Shown here piece by piece: positions 36,632 to 48,400 of a stretch of 64,000 nucleotides of DNA; the stretch's first letter is position 1, and each line of letters begins with the position of its first letter. A model generated the notes under the pieces. That model ran no database searches. It saw only the letters and a program-made list of their open reading frames with translations, and was not told where the DNA came from. The position numbers and the translations under genes are program-made. The stretch spans positions 1 to 64,000 of the IMG/VR virus record IMGVR_UViG_3300044922_000175; one strand, written 5' to 3'. Origin of the DNA: a virus.

Positions 36632-36880
36632 TTACTCCTCAGTGTTAGCTTCTGGCTTCTTCATGATTTTCTCAACAGAAGTCAAACCTAAACAACCAAA
36701 TGCAAGCAATGCTACAGCGTCCACTAAAGGAACAGAAGGAGCAAAGTGTGCTTCAGTAAAAGAGTTAGCATACAAAGTAGCGCAAAGAGTAATAGTGCAG
36801 ACTAAGCCACACAAGCGCTTCATGGAAACGGAGCCTTTTTCATCTTTGAAAAGACCACCAATAAAGTTTAATAGTTTCAT
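36632..36880 (-). CDS. Putative phage holin
   Basis: Protein of 82 residues. KDEKGSVSMKRLCGLVCTIT and LVDAVALLAFGCLGLTSVEK have the layout of Bacteroidota phage holins: a soluble start with the phrase (D/E)xxGxxSxKR, then two membrane helices. It lies 37 bases upstream of the endolysin-like gene. It would form the inner-membrane lesion for lysis. First gene read from the junction at 36.9 kb. Confidence 0.6.
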   Translation of the reverse strand: MKLLNFIGGLFKDEKGSVSMKRLCGLVCTITLCATLYANSFTEAHFAPSVPLVDAVALLAFGCLGLTSVEKIMKKPEANTEE

Positions 36881-36966
36881 ACGGTATTGTTTTTACCGCA
36901 GTTGATTCGGGATGCAGCCCTAGATGGTTTTTAGGGTACTACATATATAATATAGTGAAAATTAAT

Positions 36967-36974
36967 TAGATTTG
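36967..36974 (+). promoter_or_regulatory. Promoter element TAGATTTG of the small + strand gene
   Basis: TAGATTTG fits TAnnTTTG, ends 12 bases before ATG 36987 and is the only strong promoter motif in the 36881-37165 gap. It points towards the 51-residue gene, opposite to all neighbours. A clear TTG element is not present. Confidence 0.55.
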
Positions 36975-36986
36975 AATAACATAGAT

Positions 36987-37142
36987 ATGATAGGTATAAG
37001 TTTCCTTCCAAAACAAGATGTACTCTTAGGAGTAAATGTAGATCTCCTCAACTATGAGGAAAACGGTAAAATGATTGAAGCAACAAGATTATCCTTTGGA
37101 ATAATCTTTATCACTTTATGTATTTTATTTAAACACAAGTAA
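36987..37142 (+). CDS. Isolated 51-residue membrane protein
   Basis: From ATG 36987: MIGISFLPKQDVLLGVNVDL, ending with a membrane helix at about 33-48 (FGIIFITLCILF) and KHK. It is the only + strand gene between 25.6 and 64 kb, with its own promoter (36967) and a terminator (37149-37164). Separate transcription suggests an early or constitutive role, such as superinfection exclusion, but this is inferred. Confidence 0.6.
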   Translation: MIGISFLPKQDVLLGVNVDLLNYEENGKMIEATRLSFGIIFITLCILFKHK

Positions 37143-37148
37143 AATGTA

Positions 37149-37164
37149 GGGGGAGAAATCCCCC
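37149..37164. terminator. Hairpin between convergent genes (GGGGG / CCCCC)
   Basis: GGGGG (37149-37153) pairs with CCCCC (37160-37164) around a six-base loop. On the + strand it is followed by ATTATTTT, making it a good terminator for the 36987 gene. On the - strand the giant gene ends just before it, so it may act in both directions. Confidence 0.7.
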
Positions 37165-37165
37165 A

Positions 37166-40100
37166 TTATTTTACATAGAAGTCTGTTACATTATCATAAG
37201 ACTGCCACCTGTTTATTGTATACAGTACTGGCAATGCATCTGACCATTGTTTGTTAAGTTTTAACTGACCCTTTCTAGAACCTTGTTTGTAATACAAACT
37301 CTCCTCATCAAACGCATAGTTATAAGGAAAAGCAAATGTATCACTAACAGCCTCTCCTAATTCACCTAGTAATTTAGAAGATGCTATAGGACTCTTCATT
37401 AACATGTAAGCATTAGCTGGACTAATGAAACTTGTTAATTCTGAAGTCTGTCTATCTGCTTGATAAGCTAAAGCATTTAATAGTCTCTTAAGCTCTTTGT
37501 CATCATCATCAAAATCCATACCTGCAATTAATGAAGATACAATATGAGCAATAGCAAAAGAAGATAAGATAAATGTAAGTTCTGTTGCTACCCGGTTTAA
37601 GTTTTTAATCTGATCTTCTCTTAAACTTTCTTTAGCATCCCTAATCTTAGTAAAGATATCTCCTCTTGCAGATTTAATATGAGATATAAAGCTAGCAAAT
37701 GTCCGGTATCTTCCCTCAATCCAACCAAGGTTTTCATCATAGTACTCTCTTTTAAATCTTGCTTTGAATGCTGGATATACCCACTTGTGAAACTGGAATA
37801 CTAATCTACCAATACTATAATCTTGTAAAGCAGCTCTATCTTCATTAGAGTAGTTACCGTGGATTTGTTTGTTTACTTCACGAATATTATTTCTAATATC
37901 ATAACGTTCTGTATCTGATAACTCAAAGCCCGGCTTTAAAGAAACATTACCGGTATTAGGATCAAAGTCATAAGCATCATATAAAGAGAGTGTCTCACCT
38001 TTATCATTTGTAATTTGCTTAGACATAAGAATAGCCATGCCTACTTTACTCTGCACGTTTGTTTCCGCAGCATCTTGTAAAACATAACCCCATTCCATTA
38101 ATCCACCTTTCTCCTGTACCTCTCTTTGAGCAACACTATCTACCATTCTGTATAGATAAAGTAAAGCTTCATATTTAGACTGAGGATCTTTTTGACCATA
38201 GTAACCTTTACTACTTGCTAATCCTTTAAATGTTCCAGGTAAATACTCACTGTTATAAATACCTACAGCTCTAAGCATAGCTTTTTTATCATAGAATAAT
38301 CCACCACCGGTTTCTATACCGTTGTTTATTCTACCCATAGCATAGTTATTTATATTACCAAAGATGTTAAATCCTACATATGATAAAGATGTTGCATTAA
38401 GTACTTTACTTATAACATTATCTACAGTAGTCTTATCAAACTCTTGCTCTTCATAGTAAACCATCTTTAACCATTTTTTCAAACGTGTAGCTGTTCTACT
38501 CTCTAAACCAGGTATAGTTTTAGCTTTAGTACCCGTAGCAGTACGTACCAATACATTCTGAGACTGACTATACTCTCTATTCTCAACAACTCTCTTTAAT
38601 GCAAAGATTGTATCTTCAGCATTACTCAAGTGTTGATAGTTAGAAGCCATTGCTCTAAACTTAATTAAGCTATCTACTAGATCAGTATTAAGCTCATCTT
38701 TACTAAGCATAGATTCATTTCTTTTGAGCTGCTGTTCTAACTCTTTTAACTGTTCTCTATACTTAGTTGTAGATACCTTACCATCTCTAAATTCAGTTTG
38801 TAATGCTTCTATCTCAGATTTAATCTTATCTATAGTAAACTGACTTTTAAGCTTACCTGTAAAGAAAATAGGAGGTGTTTCAATAATATTACCCTCTTCA
38901 TCTGTAAGAACCACCTTCTGGTAACCAGCATCTGTAAAGCTTTTAAACCAACTAGAAATAGATTTAGTCAAAAGTGTAGTAACACTAGCCGGATCCTCTT
39001 TTAATTTATTTAAGAAATTCTGCTTTTGCCTTGGTAACTTACCAGTCATATCCTTCTTAACTGAAGGAGGTAACATCTTAAGAGCTCCGTTTTCAAATTC
39101 TTGTAACCAGAAATCATAGAAATCTTTCTGTGCTCTCTCTAGTTCTGTAGTAGGATTCATGATCTTGATATACTTTTCATCAAGCATGTTCTCACCGGTA
39201 CTAGCAATGTCACGTACTTCTTTAAACTCTGGCTTTACAAACCATCCTTTTCTAACTGTAGTAGCTCCAAAATAACTACCATCTTTCTCTCTCTGTGCAG
39301 TTACATACTCAGAGTAGTTATAGTATTTATTCTTATACGCTGCATATTCTGCATCTGATACACCACGTTTTTTTCTCCAGCTATAGTTTCTATACTCTTC
39401 ATACTTATCCCGGATCTTTTTAAAATCATCAGTGTATTTGTGATAGTCACCATCTTCTGGTTTATTGTTAACTATTTTTTCAGATCTAGTAAACTCACTA
39501 TAAGCTTGTCTATTTAAGAAAAGTTCTTGGTTAAACTTAATATCTTCAACTTTAGCATCATCTAAATTTGGTATATTTATGTATTCTAACCAGTTATTAT
39601 TATTGTCTACAAGCTTATTTCTTAACTCGTAGAACTTCTTATAGTATTGATAACCAATCTTTTGTACATATCTACCAGTAAAATTTCCGTCCTTATCATA
39701 AACCAACATGAAATCATAATTGGGTTTACCACTTGATAAAGATGCTAATCTATTACCTAATGCAATTGCTTGATCACTAAATGCTTGTACATCATCCTCT
39801 ATCTTTTGCTTCTCTCTTTTATATACTTTATCAATAAGAGCTAAGATAGTATCCGTACTAGTTGCTAAGTCACCAAGTTGAGCATCAGCTACAGAGATAT
39901 CTGTAGTTTCTTTGATGATGGCTTTTATATCATCCTCTGTAAAATTTCTAGTAGAATTAGTTTTAATAAAATTAATAGTAAAGTTTTCTATAGCCTGATC
40001 AATTGTAGTATCAGCAATATTTAATAAATCTGTTACCGCAATTGCAATCTCTCTCTGACCAGGATTAACAACATTACTTAAACTAAGATTACGGATACCT

Positions 40101-42454
40101 CTATAGGTTTCCATAAACTTACTGAACATAAGTACTACAGAAATATAATCTTCTTTAGATACTGACTTAGGATTAGAGGCATACTTAATAAAGTTCTCTA
40201 ACTCTTCTTTAGAACTATTTAAGAATCTTCCTAATGCTATATCAGCTTTACCGGAGTTTATCTCAGTACTAAGTATAGCAATCAAACTATTAATTTTATC
40301 TATAGTCTGTTTCTTAGGTTTAACTTGTTTAGAGGAATCAATAATACTTTGTAATGCATCATTACGTTTTACTAACTGTGAAACTACATCCTTCATGAAC
40401 AAAGCAACGTTTGTATATTGCTCATCTGTTAAACCTGCTTCGGGTTTCTCATCTTCAGGACTTAAGAAATTAGGATCATTAGTTACATTGTAACCATTCT
40501 TTACTTTTAACTCATCAAGTGTATTCTTAAAAGGATCTGTAGGAATAATTGTATTTACATAAGCTAAGTTTTCTGTCTCATTATGCTGCACCACTCCTTC
40601 TACTCTAAACTTTTTTACCTTTTGATCTTTACCTTTACCTTCTATATCTAGATTATAATGATACGTAGATACACCAGATACTGGGAAACCATTAATGTTA
40701 GCTAACTTAGCATAACCCATTACCTGGATGCTTTGTTGTTGTTTAGTAGTTAATCTCTGACCTTGTAATAAAGTACCCTCATTTGTAGGATACGTAATCT
40801 CATAATATTCTGGATCTTTTATACTTGTTTTAGATACTTTTAAATCTACAATGTACAATGACCCATCTGGTTTAATGATAAGGATATCTAATGAGCCGGC
40901 AATTTTAGATTGATCATCAGCAAGAATAACTTGTGGTAAAATTATAGAACCATCTAATGTAAGTGTAGCTACATATGCACTAAGTGAATCATATGCATCC
41001 TCAGCTAAAGCCGGTTCTAATACAGTAACATTTTCTAGCGCCTCATCAAATGTTTTACCATTTATAATATCCTGAAGAATCTTATCAAAGTCTTTACCAA
41101 ACAATCTATTCATTTCATATAAACCATCTGGATCATTAAGACCACCTTTGATAGCAGAAGTCATAGACTTATATTCTTCTCCGGTTTCTAGATTAGTATA
41201 TGTATGTGTATCTTCATCTAGGAACATTGGAGTATCATATAGAGTATCTACTATATCTCTCTGTAAATTATTTACTGCTCTGTTCTTAGCAGCTTTTTTA
41301 GCCTCTTCTTTTCTGATATACTCAGGATCATTCTTATCAATACTAAGTTTAACTGTAGCCTGTACATCACTTGCAATGGGCCCAGTAGTAAATCTTAACT
41401 CTTTAGTATTTAATAACTTAGCAATATCAGTAAGAGTAACATTCTCTTTTAGATCTTGTACGTTAATGTTTAATTCATTTCCGGTAATTGCTTTGTAGAT
41501 ATCATTAACTAATTCTGCAAACCATTCTATAAACTCTCTAATAGCAGTTTTAAAAGAACCACCTGGTTGATTCTCATACTCTTTTTTAAAGTGTCTAGTT
41601 AATGCTTGAGTTACTAACTCTACATCTCTATACTTCTCAAAGAATCCTTTTTGTCCGGTGTAACTATCTTTAATCTGTTGAGTTAAAACAGGGAATGCTT
41701 GTCTAGCTTCAATAAGTAACTTACCAAAGATATCAGGTCTACCTACAAATAAAGCATCTACTACTGGATGCAGCATTTCTTCAATAGCTGTCTCTGTAGT
41801 AACCCTACTTTTAATTATGTATGCAGTGTTCTGATAATAAAAACTTTTAATCTTATCAAAGTTTAAATTAGGTTTAACCGGTAACTTATCATAGATCTTT
41901 TTAGCTTCTTCTACAGTTACAATCTCATAACTTACATCTGGTAAAACAGCAGATAAGTATTCTAGTACATCAATAGCATTATTAGTATTCTCTGATTCTC
42001 CAATTACATCAACTGGAGTGAACATGTTCTCTTTAAGAATAAACTCTATACTATTTTCTGTAGTTCTAAAATCATATGTCTCAGCCGGTATTCTATTGTA
42101 GTTCAGATAGTTAATAATCCGTTGTTTGTTATTATTAAGAACAGACTGATCTATTTCCCTCATACCTTCTGTAGTACCAGTAACAAAGTATCTAACTTGA
42201 CCATCTATTGTAACACCAGATATCATGCGTCTTTGTCTTAGGTTTCCTATGACAGCACTACCATATTGTTTTTTCTTAAGACTAAATCTTGCTTGATTAG
42301 CTTTTACAATGTCTTCTGCTTCTGCAATACTAGGAAATGTATCTGTATTTTCTTTGACTTGATAATTATCAATAATACTATCTACAACAAGATTATTATT
42401 GTATACACCCATTAGGGCTTTATATTCCGGTAAGTTTCTATTATGACAAGCCAT
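37166..42454 (-). CDS. 1762-residue virion-type protein with PD-(D/E)XK nuclease domain
   Basis: Very large protein. At about residues 222-232 it has IEEMLHPVVDA, which looks like a degenerate zincin motif. At about 405-590 there is a RecB-like PD-(D/E)XK nuclease domain: an AIKGG start, GSLDILIIKPDGSLYIVDLK (about 520-540) and later QQSIQVMGYAKL. Long coiled-coil regions follow, then a membrane-like segment near the C-terminus (about residues 1625-1645). It lies three bases downstream of the 4566-residue gene and belongs to the same unit. Likely packaged and injected. Confidence 0.7.
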   Translation of the reverse strand: MACHNRNLPEYKALMGVYNNNLVVDSIIDNYQVKENTDTFPSIAEAEDIVKANQARFSLKKKQYGSAVIGNLRQRRMISGVTIDGQVRYFVTGTTEGMREIDQSVLNNNKQRIINYLNYNRIPAETYDFRTTENSIEFILKENMFTPVDVIGESENTNNAIDVLEYLSAVLPDVSYEIVTVEEAKKIYDKLPVKPNLNFDKIKSFYYQNTAYIIKSRVTTETAIEEMLHPVVDALFVGRPDIFGKLLIEARQAFPVLTQQIKDSYTGQKGFFEKYRDVELVTQALTRHFKKEYENQPGGSFKTAIREFIEWFAELVNDIYKAITGNELNINVQDLKENVTLTDIAKLLNTKELRFTTGPIASDVQATVKLSIDKNDPEYIRKEEAKKAAKNRAVNNLQRDIVDTLYDTPMFLDEDTHTYTNLETGEEYKSMTSAIKGGLNDPDGLYEMNRLFGKDFDKILQDIINGKTFDEALENVTVLEPALAEDAYDSLSAYVATLTLDGSIILPQVILADDQSKIAGSLDILIIKPDGSLYIVDLKVSKTSIKDPEYYEITYPTNEGTLLQGQRLTTKQQQSIQVMGYAKLANINGFPVSGVSTYHYNLDIEGKGKDQKVKKFRVEGVVQHNETENLAYVNTIIPTDPFKNTLDELKVKNGYNVTNDPNFLSPEDEKPEAGLTDEQYTNVALFMKDVVSQLVKRNDALQSIIDSSKQVKPKKQTIDKINSLIAILSTEINSGKADIALGRFLNSSKEELENFIKYASNPKSVSKEDYISVVLMFSKFMETYRGIRNLSLSNVVNPGQREIAIAVTDLLNIADTTIDQAIENFTINFIKTNSTRNFTEDDIKAIIKETTDISVADAQLGDLATSTDTILALIDKVYKREKQKIEDDVQAFSDQAIALGNRLASLSSGKPNYDFMLVYDKDGNFTGRYVQKIGYQYYKKFYELRNKLVDNNNNWLEYINIPNLDDAKVEDIKFNQELFLNRQAYSEFTRSEKIVNNKPEDGDYHKYTDDFKKIRDKYEEYRNYSWRKKRGVSDAEYAAYKNKYYNYSEYVTAQREKDGSYFGATTVRKGWFVKPEFKEVRDIASTGENMLDEKYIKIMNPTTELERAQKDFYDFWLQEFENGALKMLPPSVKKDMTGKLPRQKQNFLNKLKEDPASVTTLLTKSISSWFKSFTDAGYQKVVLTDEEGNIIETPPIFFTGKLKSQFTIDKIKSEIEALQTEFRDGKVSTTKYREQLKELEQQLKRNESMLSKDELNTDLVDSLIKFRAMASNYQHLSNAEDTIFALKRVVENREYSQSQNVLVRTATGTKAKTIPGLESRTATRLKKWLKMVYYEEQEFDKTTVDNVISKVLNATSLSYVGFNIFGNINNYAMGRINNGIETGGGLFYDKKAMLRAVGIYNSEYLPGTFKGLASSKGYYGQKDPQSKYEALLYLYRMVDSVAQREVQEKGGLMEWGYVLQDAAETNVQSKVGMAILMSKQITNDKGETLSLYDAYDFDPNTGNVSLKPGFELSDTERYDIRNNIREVNKQIHGNYSNEDRAALQDYSIGRLVFQFHKWVYPAFKARFKREYYDENLGWIEGRYRTFASFISHIKSARGDIFTKIRDAKESLREDQIKNLNRVATELTFILSSFAIAHIVSSLIAGMDFDDDDKELKRLLNALAYQADRQTSELTSFISPANAYMLMKSPIASSKLLGELGEAVSDTFAFPYNYAFDEESLYYKQGSRKGQLKLNKQWSDALPVLYTINRWQSYDNVTDFYVK

Positions 42455-42457
42455 CTC

Positions 42458-45400
42458 TTATAAATAACATCTTTTTATTTGTTCTACAAAACTATTCTGA
42501 TTACCACCACTAGTATTTACGTAATCTTTGTACTGTTCTACAAAATTAACAAATGAGGTAATATTTAAATCTTGTTTTATTTTTTCTTTTTGTTCATCTG
42601 TAAGTTCATTCATATAGAACTCATTAAGTACTGGGTATTCTGCTTTAGCTTTAAGAACAGCTCCCATAGATACATTAAATGCGGCAGCTGGTGCACTTGC
42701 TAACATAGCATCAATATCTCCAAATTCTTCAGTTTGTTCTTGAGCTTTAGGTGTTAAGGTCTTAGCTAATTCTTCAGGTGATTTTGCAGTTGTATCAAAA
42801 GGTTTACCATCTTTTTCATATGTAATTTTCTTACCTTCAGTTTTAACAGTAATACCATTAGAAGCTAGAGTACTTGATATATTAGCTGGAGCTTTACTAA
42901 AATCTATATTGGCTAATTGTTTATCTATACTTTGATCAAAATCTATATTATTTAAATCAGAAAATGCACCAGGATTATTAGCTACATTCTTATTTCTTCT
43001 ATTAGCAAAAATACCTGTAAATGTTGGTAAACTACCAGGAATTACAAAGCCTGCAGCAAATTGTTTTCTAGAACCAATAGGATCAAATTTCTCATACTCA
43101 GCAGATACACCAAACGCATACATGTCACCAGGTTGAATAAGATCAGCTAAGTTTTCCTCTTGTTTAACTCTATCTCTCTTTATAGTTTTTAATCTATAGA
43201 AAGTTTTTTTATTAAATGTATAGTCTATTGTTTTAAGTACTATAGGAAAACCTATTTGTGTTTTACCATCTTTACTCTCTTGTACTAAGCCTGCAATTCT
43301 TAAATAGTTTAAGTTATACCTATAGAACTTTTTACCTTCATCAGATAATCTGGATTCTCCAGGTAAAGCTACCATAGGTTGTACAATCTGATAATTACCA
43401 TTCTGATCAACTATCATCTCATCACCTTTATAGTTAGATACGTCACCCAAAGGAATTAACTCTCTTTCAAATGTGGTATTTTTAAATACATTAATCTGAA
43501 TACCAGTATCAGTTGTAGTAATTGGTGATTGTATTTTAGTATTTTCTGGAATATCTAATTTTTTCTTAAGTTCTTTAACCTCATTATTCTTAGCTAAATT
43601 TGTTTTTAGTGTTTTTGTAAAGAACGTTGTATTAGAACTTTGTAAGAATCCTCTAACAAACTCATTGTATAATTGATTAATACTTGCACCAAATGTCTTT
43701 TTAACAAAAGCATTATCAGCGCTTCCTTTTAATGCATTAACTGCAGCACCAGAGGAGTTAAGAATCATCTCAAACATAAAGTTTGGCATTACTCTAATAA
43801 AAGATCCAGACTTAAACTGACCGCCATCTTTAACAAGTAAGTAATGGAATAGATCAATTGCATAAGGTCTAGTTAACTCATTAGTATATAACTCCATAAA
43901 GCTATACTGAATCTTGTTAAGCTGTAATTTACTTAACTTGGTCCAGTTATTAAAGTCTACTTTATTAATACCATCTTTGTTAGATTTATTAGCACCAGTA
44001 ATTGCAAATAAGAATTTGTTTGCAAAATAGTTATTAGGACTTAACTCTCTTAACTTCTTAACTACATCAGTTACATTATCCATATTTTCAGGTAACGTGC
44101 TTGCTGCCTGGTCATAAATCATTCCATTATTCAAAGAAGCTAATGCTCTTTTATAACCACCTTTATTTAGAATGTTTAGATAAGCTTTGATTGCAAAAAA
44201 AGAAATTAAGTTTTGATCTAGTGACTTCTTAAAGTTTTTACGGTCCCTAAAGTTAACTTCTGTATTTGCTAATACTATATCGCGCATTCTATTAACTACA
44301 GGTGTACGGTTTAACATTACACTACCAGTTAAAGATCTAATTTCTCTATATACAGTAAAGTTAAATCCAAATGTAGTATTCTGATTACGTAGTAAAGAGC
44401 GAATATCAAATGGTATTGAACTAGTTTCAAACTCTTTGTCAGTCATCTCTAAACCTAAATCTACAGCTTTATCATAAATCTCATCAAACTCTGTAAGATC
44501 TTTAGGTAGTCCCTTATTTACTTTTAATACTGCAGATACATTCATAAAAGTATCTGATTGAAGATTTAAAGTTTTAAAGCTATTAAGTACATATACCTGA
44601 ATTTCAGGAGTATTTCTTTTAATACCTGCAATAAGATCTGCTGTTGTAATATTAGTAGGAATTTCTTTTACATCATACTTTTCTATTAGATTCTTAATAA
44701 TAGTATTCTTACTTACTTTTCTTTCAGCATCTGTAGCATATGAAGATTTATTTGTTCTTAAAGTTTTATAGAACTTACGTATTGCCGGTTGATTGATGAA
44801 TAGTAAGCTATCCTCTAATGATACACCCTGTGCTACCATATTAGCTACAACACCTAATGAATCAATATTAAGATTTAACTTAGCAGCAAGACGTTCTTTA
44901 GCATTATCCGTCATTGCTGATACTAAAGCAGACAAAATATCAGCTATCCTTTTACCATCATATTCTCCAGTTTTTGGATTATAAGCTTTAGTTTCACCAT
45001 ATGTATCAAACTCTTTACCATTAAGTTTAAATCTTAATGTTTTAAGTTCTATTGTCTCACCTGTTTCATCTGTATAAGAACTTGCTTTTCTAATATTAAT
45101 ATTATTAGTATTTAATAATGAATAAACAAGTAGAGAGTTAACTGCCGGTCCAATGTTTCTAGCACCTTCTTTGTTATTTCTAAATGCATAGTACTTACCA
45201 AGTAAAGTATCAATATTATATTTACCTTCTTCCAACTGATCTTTAAGTTCAGGAAACTGCTCGGTAAAGCTTTTAACAATATTAATAAGAGGATCTACAG
45301 TGGCTACCTGGAATGCTTTAGGAATCTCCCCTTCTTTTGCAGTAACCATATCTGTATTATTTAATAAAGCAATACGAGCATTTACAATGATATTGTTAAG

Positions 45401-48400
45401 TGCTCCTTGATAAGGTTCATACCCTAACTTTTCTATTTTAGTATTATACTCATCTGCAGTAGATGGTAAATTTAAATATTGTAAAGCTGCTTTAGTAACT
45501 TCTTCTTGATTTATATAATCATCAAAATAATCAGAGTCTGAAATATCTATATCTAATTCCTGTAAAGCTTCTAGCTCATCAGCTTTTTCTTTTTTAAGAG
45601 CACTATAAAACTCAAAATATGCTTTCTTAAATTCTTTATTCTTACTAAACTGATATTTTACAAACTGATTGAACTTTTCTGTTTTAGTAGTTCCACTACC
45701 ATAAGCTATAAATTTGCCATTCTCTACTAACCATTCTTGAATGGCTATGTAAAGTTTATCAATATCAAAGTCAGCTCCAGATATCTCAATAAGTTCTTGT
45801 GGAAATACTGCAGATGATCCATAGTATACCGGCATAAAGTCTACAAGTTTAAGAGCTACTGCAGAGTGTTTATCCTGTGAAGGAATACGTACTCCAAACA
45901 TTTTAGCTACAGCATCTGGTATTTTATCACCTGGTTTAATAAAGCTTAATAACTCTTTAAAGTGAGCTGGCATAATAAACTCAGTAAAGTATCCGGTAAT
46001 CTTACCGTTCTCATCATACTCAGGTACGTTATGTCTTAAATCATCTACATAATAATCACCTACTTGTAAATCATTAAAGGTTCTATTTTCTAGATCAGAC
46101 TGAGTTTTAGGTGTACCATATTTAGAAGGATTAAGTTTAAATTCTTCAACTCTTATAAGCTCCCATCTTTTTGGTTGACCATTCTCATCTAACTCTAATA
46201 CTTTTTTAAGTTGTTTTACACCATAGTCAGATACCAATGCTACAGCATGTCCTGGAACTTTTTCAGATAAAACACCTTTAGAGAAATATGATAAGAACAA
46301 CTCAACAAACTTGTCAATAGTAATGGGTGAGTTAAGATCATATTTAGGTTCTCCTTGCTCATCTAGTTCAAAGAACTCAATCATTTGAGCATCACCTGCT
46401 GAAGATTTTAATGTTTCAATAGCATATTTTTGGAATGCTGCAAGTTTAGGAGTTACTGTCCCAGCTGCAATAGATTTTTTAACCTCTTCTAATCCTGAAT
46501 CTAAAGTAAAGATTGCATTTCTTTTTTCAAGATAATTGACTTTAACTCTATTAAGAGATGAATTTTGATAAATCTTTTTAAGGTCTCCAACAGAAATGTC
46601 GGTACCCATAAAGTTAACTATTGTTTCATCATTTTGTTCAGCTGTAAGAATTGTTTTAATCTGAGTAGTATCTGTAATTTTAACTTTATTAGAAGGGTTC
46701 TCTAATTGTAATCTCCAATACTTAGTACTAGTCTCAATAAAGTTTCTATCAGTAATACTATTTACATCACTAGCTACATTTGTCTTTTTACCTTTAGATC
46801 CAGATACAGGAATTGCTAAACTTACAGTTTCTCTATCTTTTTCATATGCTTCAAGTGTATTACGCAAACTATGTAATTCTTCTTTACCAGGTAATGCATA
46901 TTGAAACTTATTACCATAAGAAGTAAATTCTTTAGTTAATACAAAACCAGAGGTCTTAATATATGTTTGACCGTCAAAGTATACTAACTTAATTGAGTTA
47001 GTAGCAGCATCAAATGATACAGCACCTTTTTGAGTACTATCACCAAAGAAGAAATCACCAGTTACTGTTTCACCATTTTCAATTTTGTTTAATAACTCAG
47101 CTTGAATAGGAGATAATTTACCTAAACCAAATAATGTATAACGTAAAGCTTTTACAGTCATCCACATCTGAGCATTTGCTTTTTCTCCTTTACCACCCGC
47201 ATATTTAGCTTGAAATAAAGGATCAGAAAGAGTAACTATATGTGCAGTTTTAAATGCATGTTTAATACCTAATCTTTCATCTGTTATAATAGCTTCAATG
47301 TTAGCACCAGTAGCATTAGATCCCTTAGCTCTTTTAACTTCATCTACGGCATCTTTAAATGATATAGCATGGTCACCATGCATTAATTGGTTAATAGCTG
47401 TAGTATTGATAAAATCATTTACATATATCTGTAAAAGATTATATCTGTAATCATTATTTTTTAAATTAAAAAAACTATTTTTAGTTATATCTTCTTTAGC
47501 TTTCTTCTTATCTTTTTCTTTTATAGTAAAACCTTTAGTTACAAAAGATGCTAATGCAGATTTAGTTACTTTTCCATCCTCTACTTGTAAAATGTTATCC
47601 TCATCTAATAAATCTATTAGATAGTTTACATCATTAAGCATAGATTGAGTCATCTCTTTTTTAATCTGTGCTTTTTGTTTTTCTGTTAAAGGTAAATTTT
47701 CTTGAGCTTGTGCTTCTAATTCATTCTTTAAATCTTCACTTATTAGTTTACCAGTCTTAAATAAAGTAAGACCACGCATTTTACCAGTATTAAAGTCATA
47801 GATCTCATCTATAAACTCACCATTAGCTACTCTTTGAATACGAGTATACTCCTGTTCTACAAAACCAAGCATTGCGTTTTCTGCTTGTTTTGTTAAAGTA
47901 TTTTTACCGGATGCTTTAGCAGCGGCTTTAATTATAGGTAAGTTAACTACATTACCAGTACTAGATGCTTCAAGGACACGAATAAGATGGGTGGATGTAC
48001 CAAACTTAACTTTATTTCTTTCTTGTACATCTCCGGTAGAATATAGATCAAGTAAACTAACAATAAATTCTTCAGGGGTAAAACTACCATATGTAGTTCC
48101 TTCACGTCTGTTAACCTCAAGTTGTTTATTTTCAATTACATCACCATCTTCTGTTTCATTAAGACTACTTACTTTTTGTCCATCAATTCTTTTAACTGTA
48201 ACTAAATCAAGAGATGCTAAGAAGTTTGGATCATTTAATAAATAGTTATTTGCTAAGAATGGATCCTTTAATAACTCTTCAATACCACCGGCTTTCTTAA
48301 TCTCATTTATCTTAACTAAGTGATATGATGGTAATTGGTGTACATATACTAATTGCCCTTCTGCATTTTTCCAGCTAGTAGCATATACAGACTCATCAAA

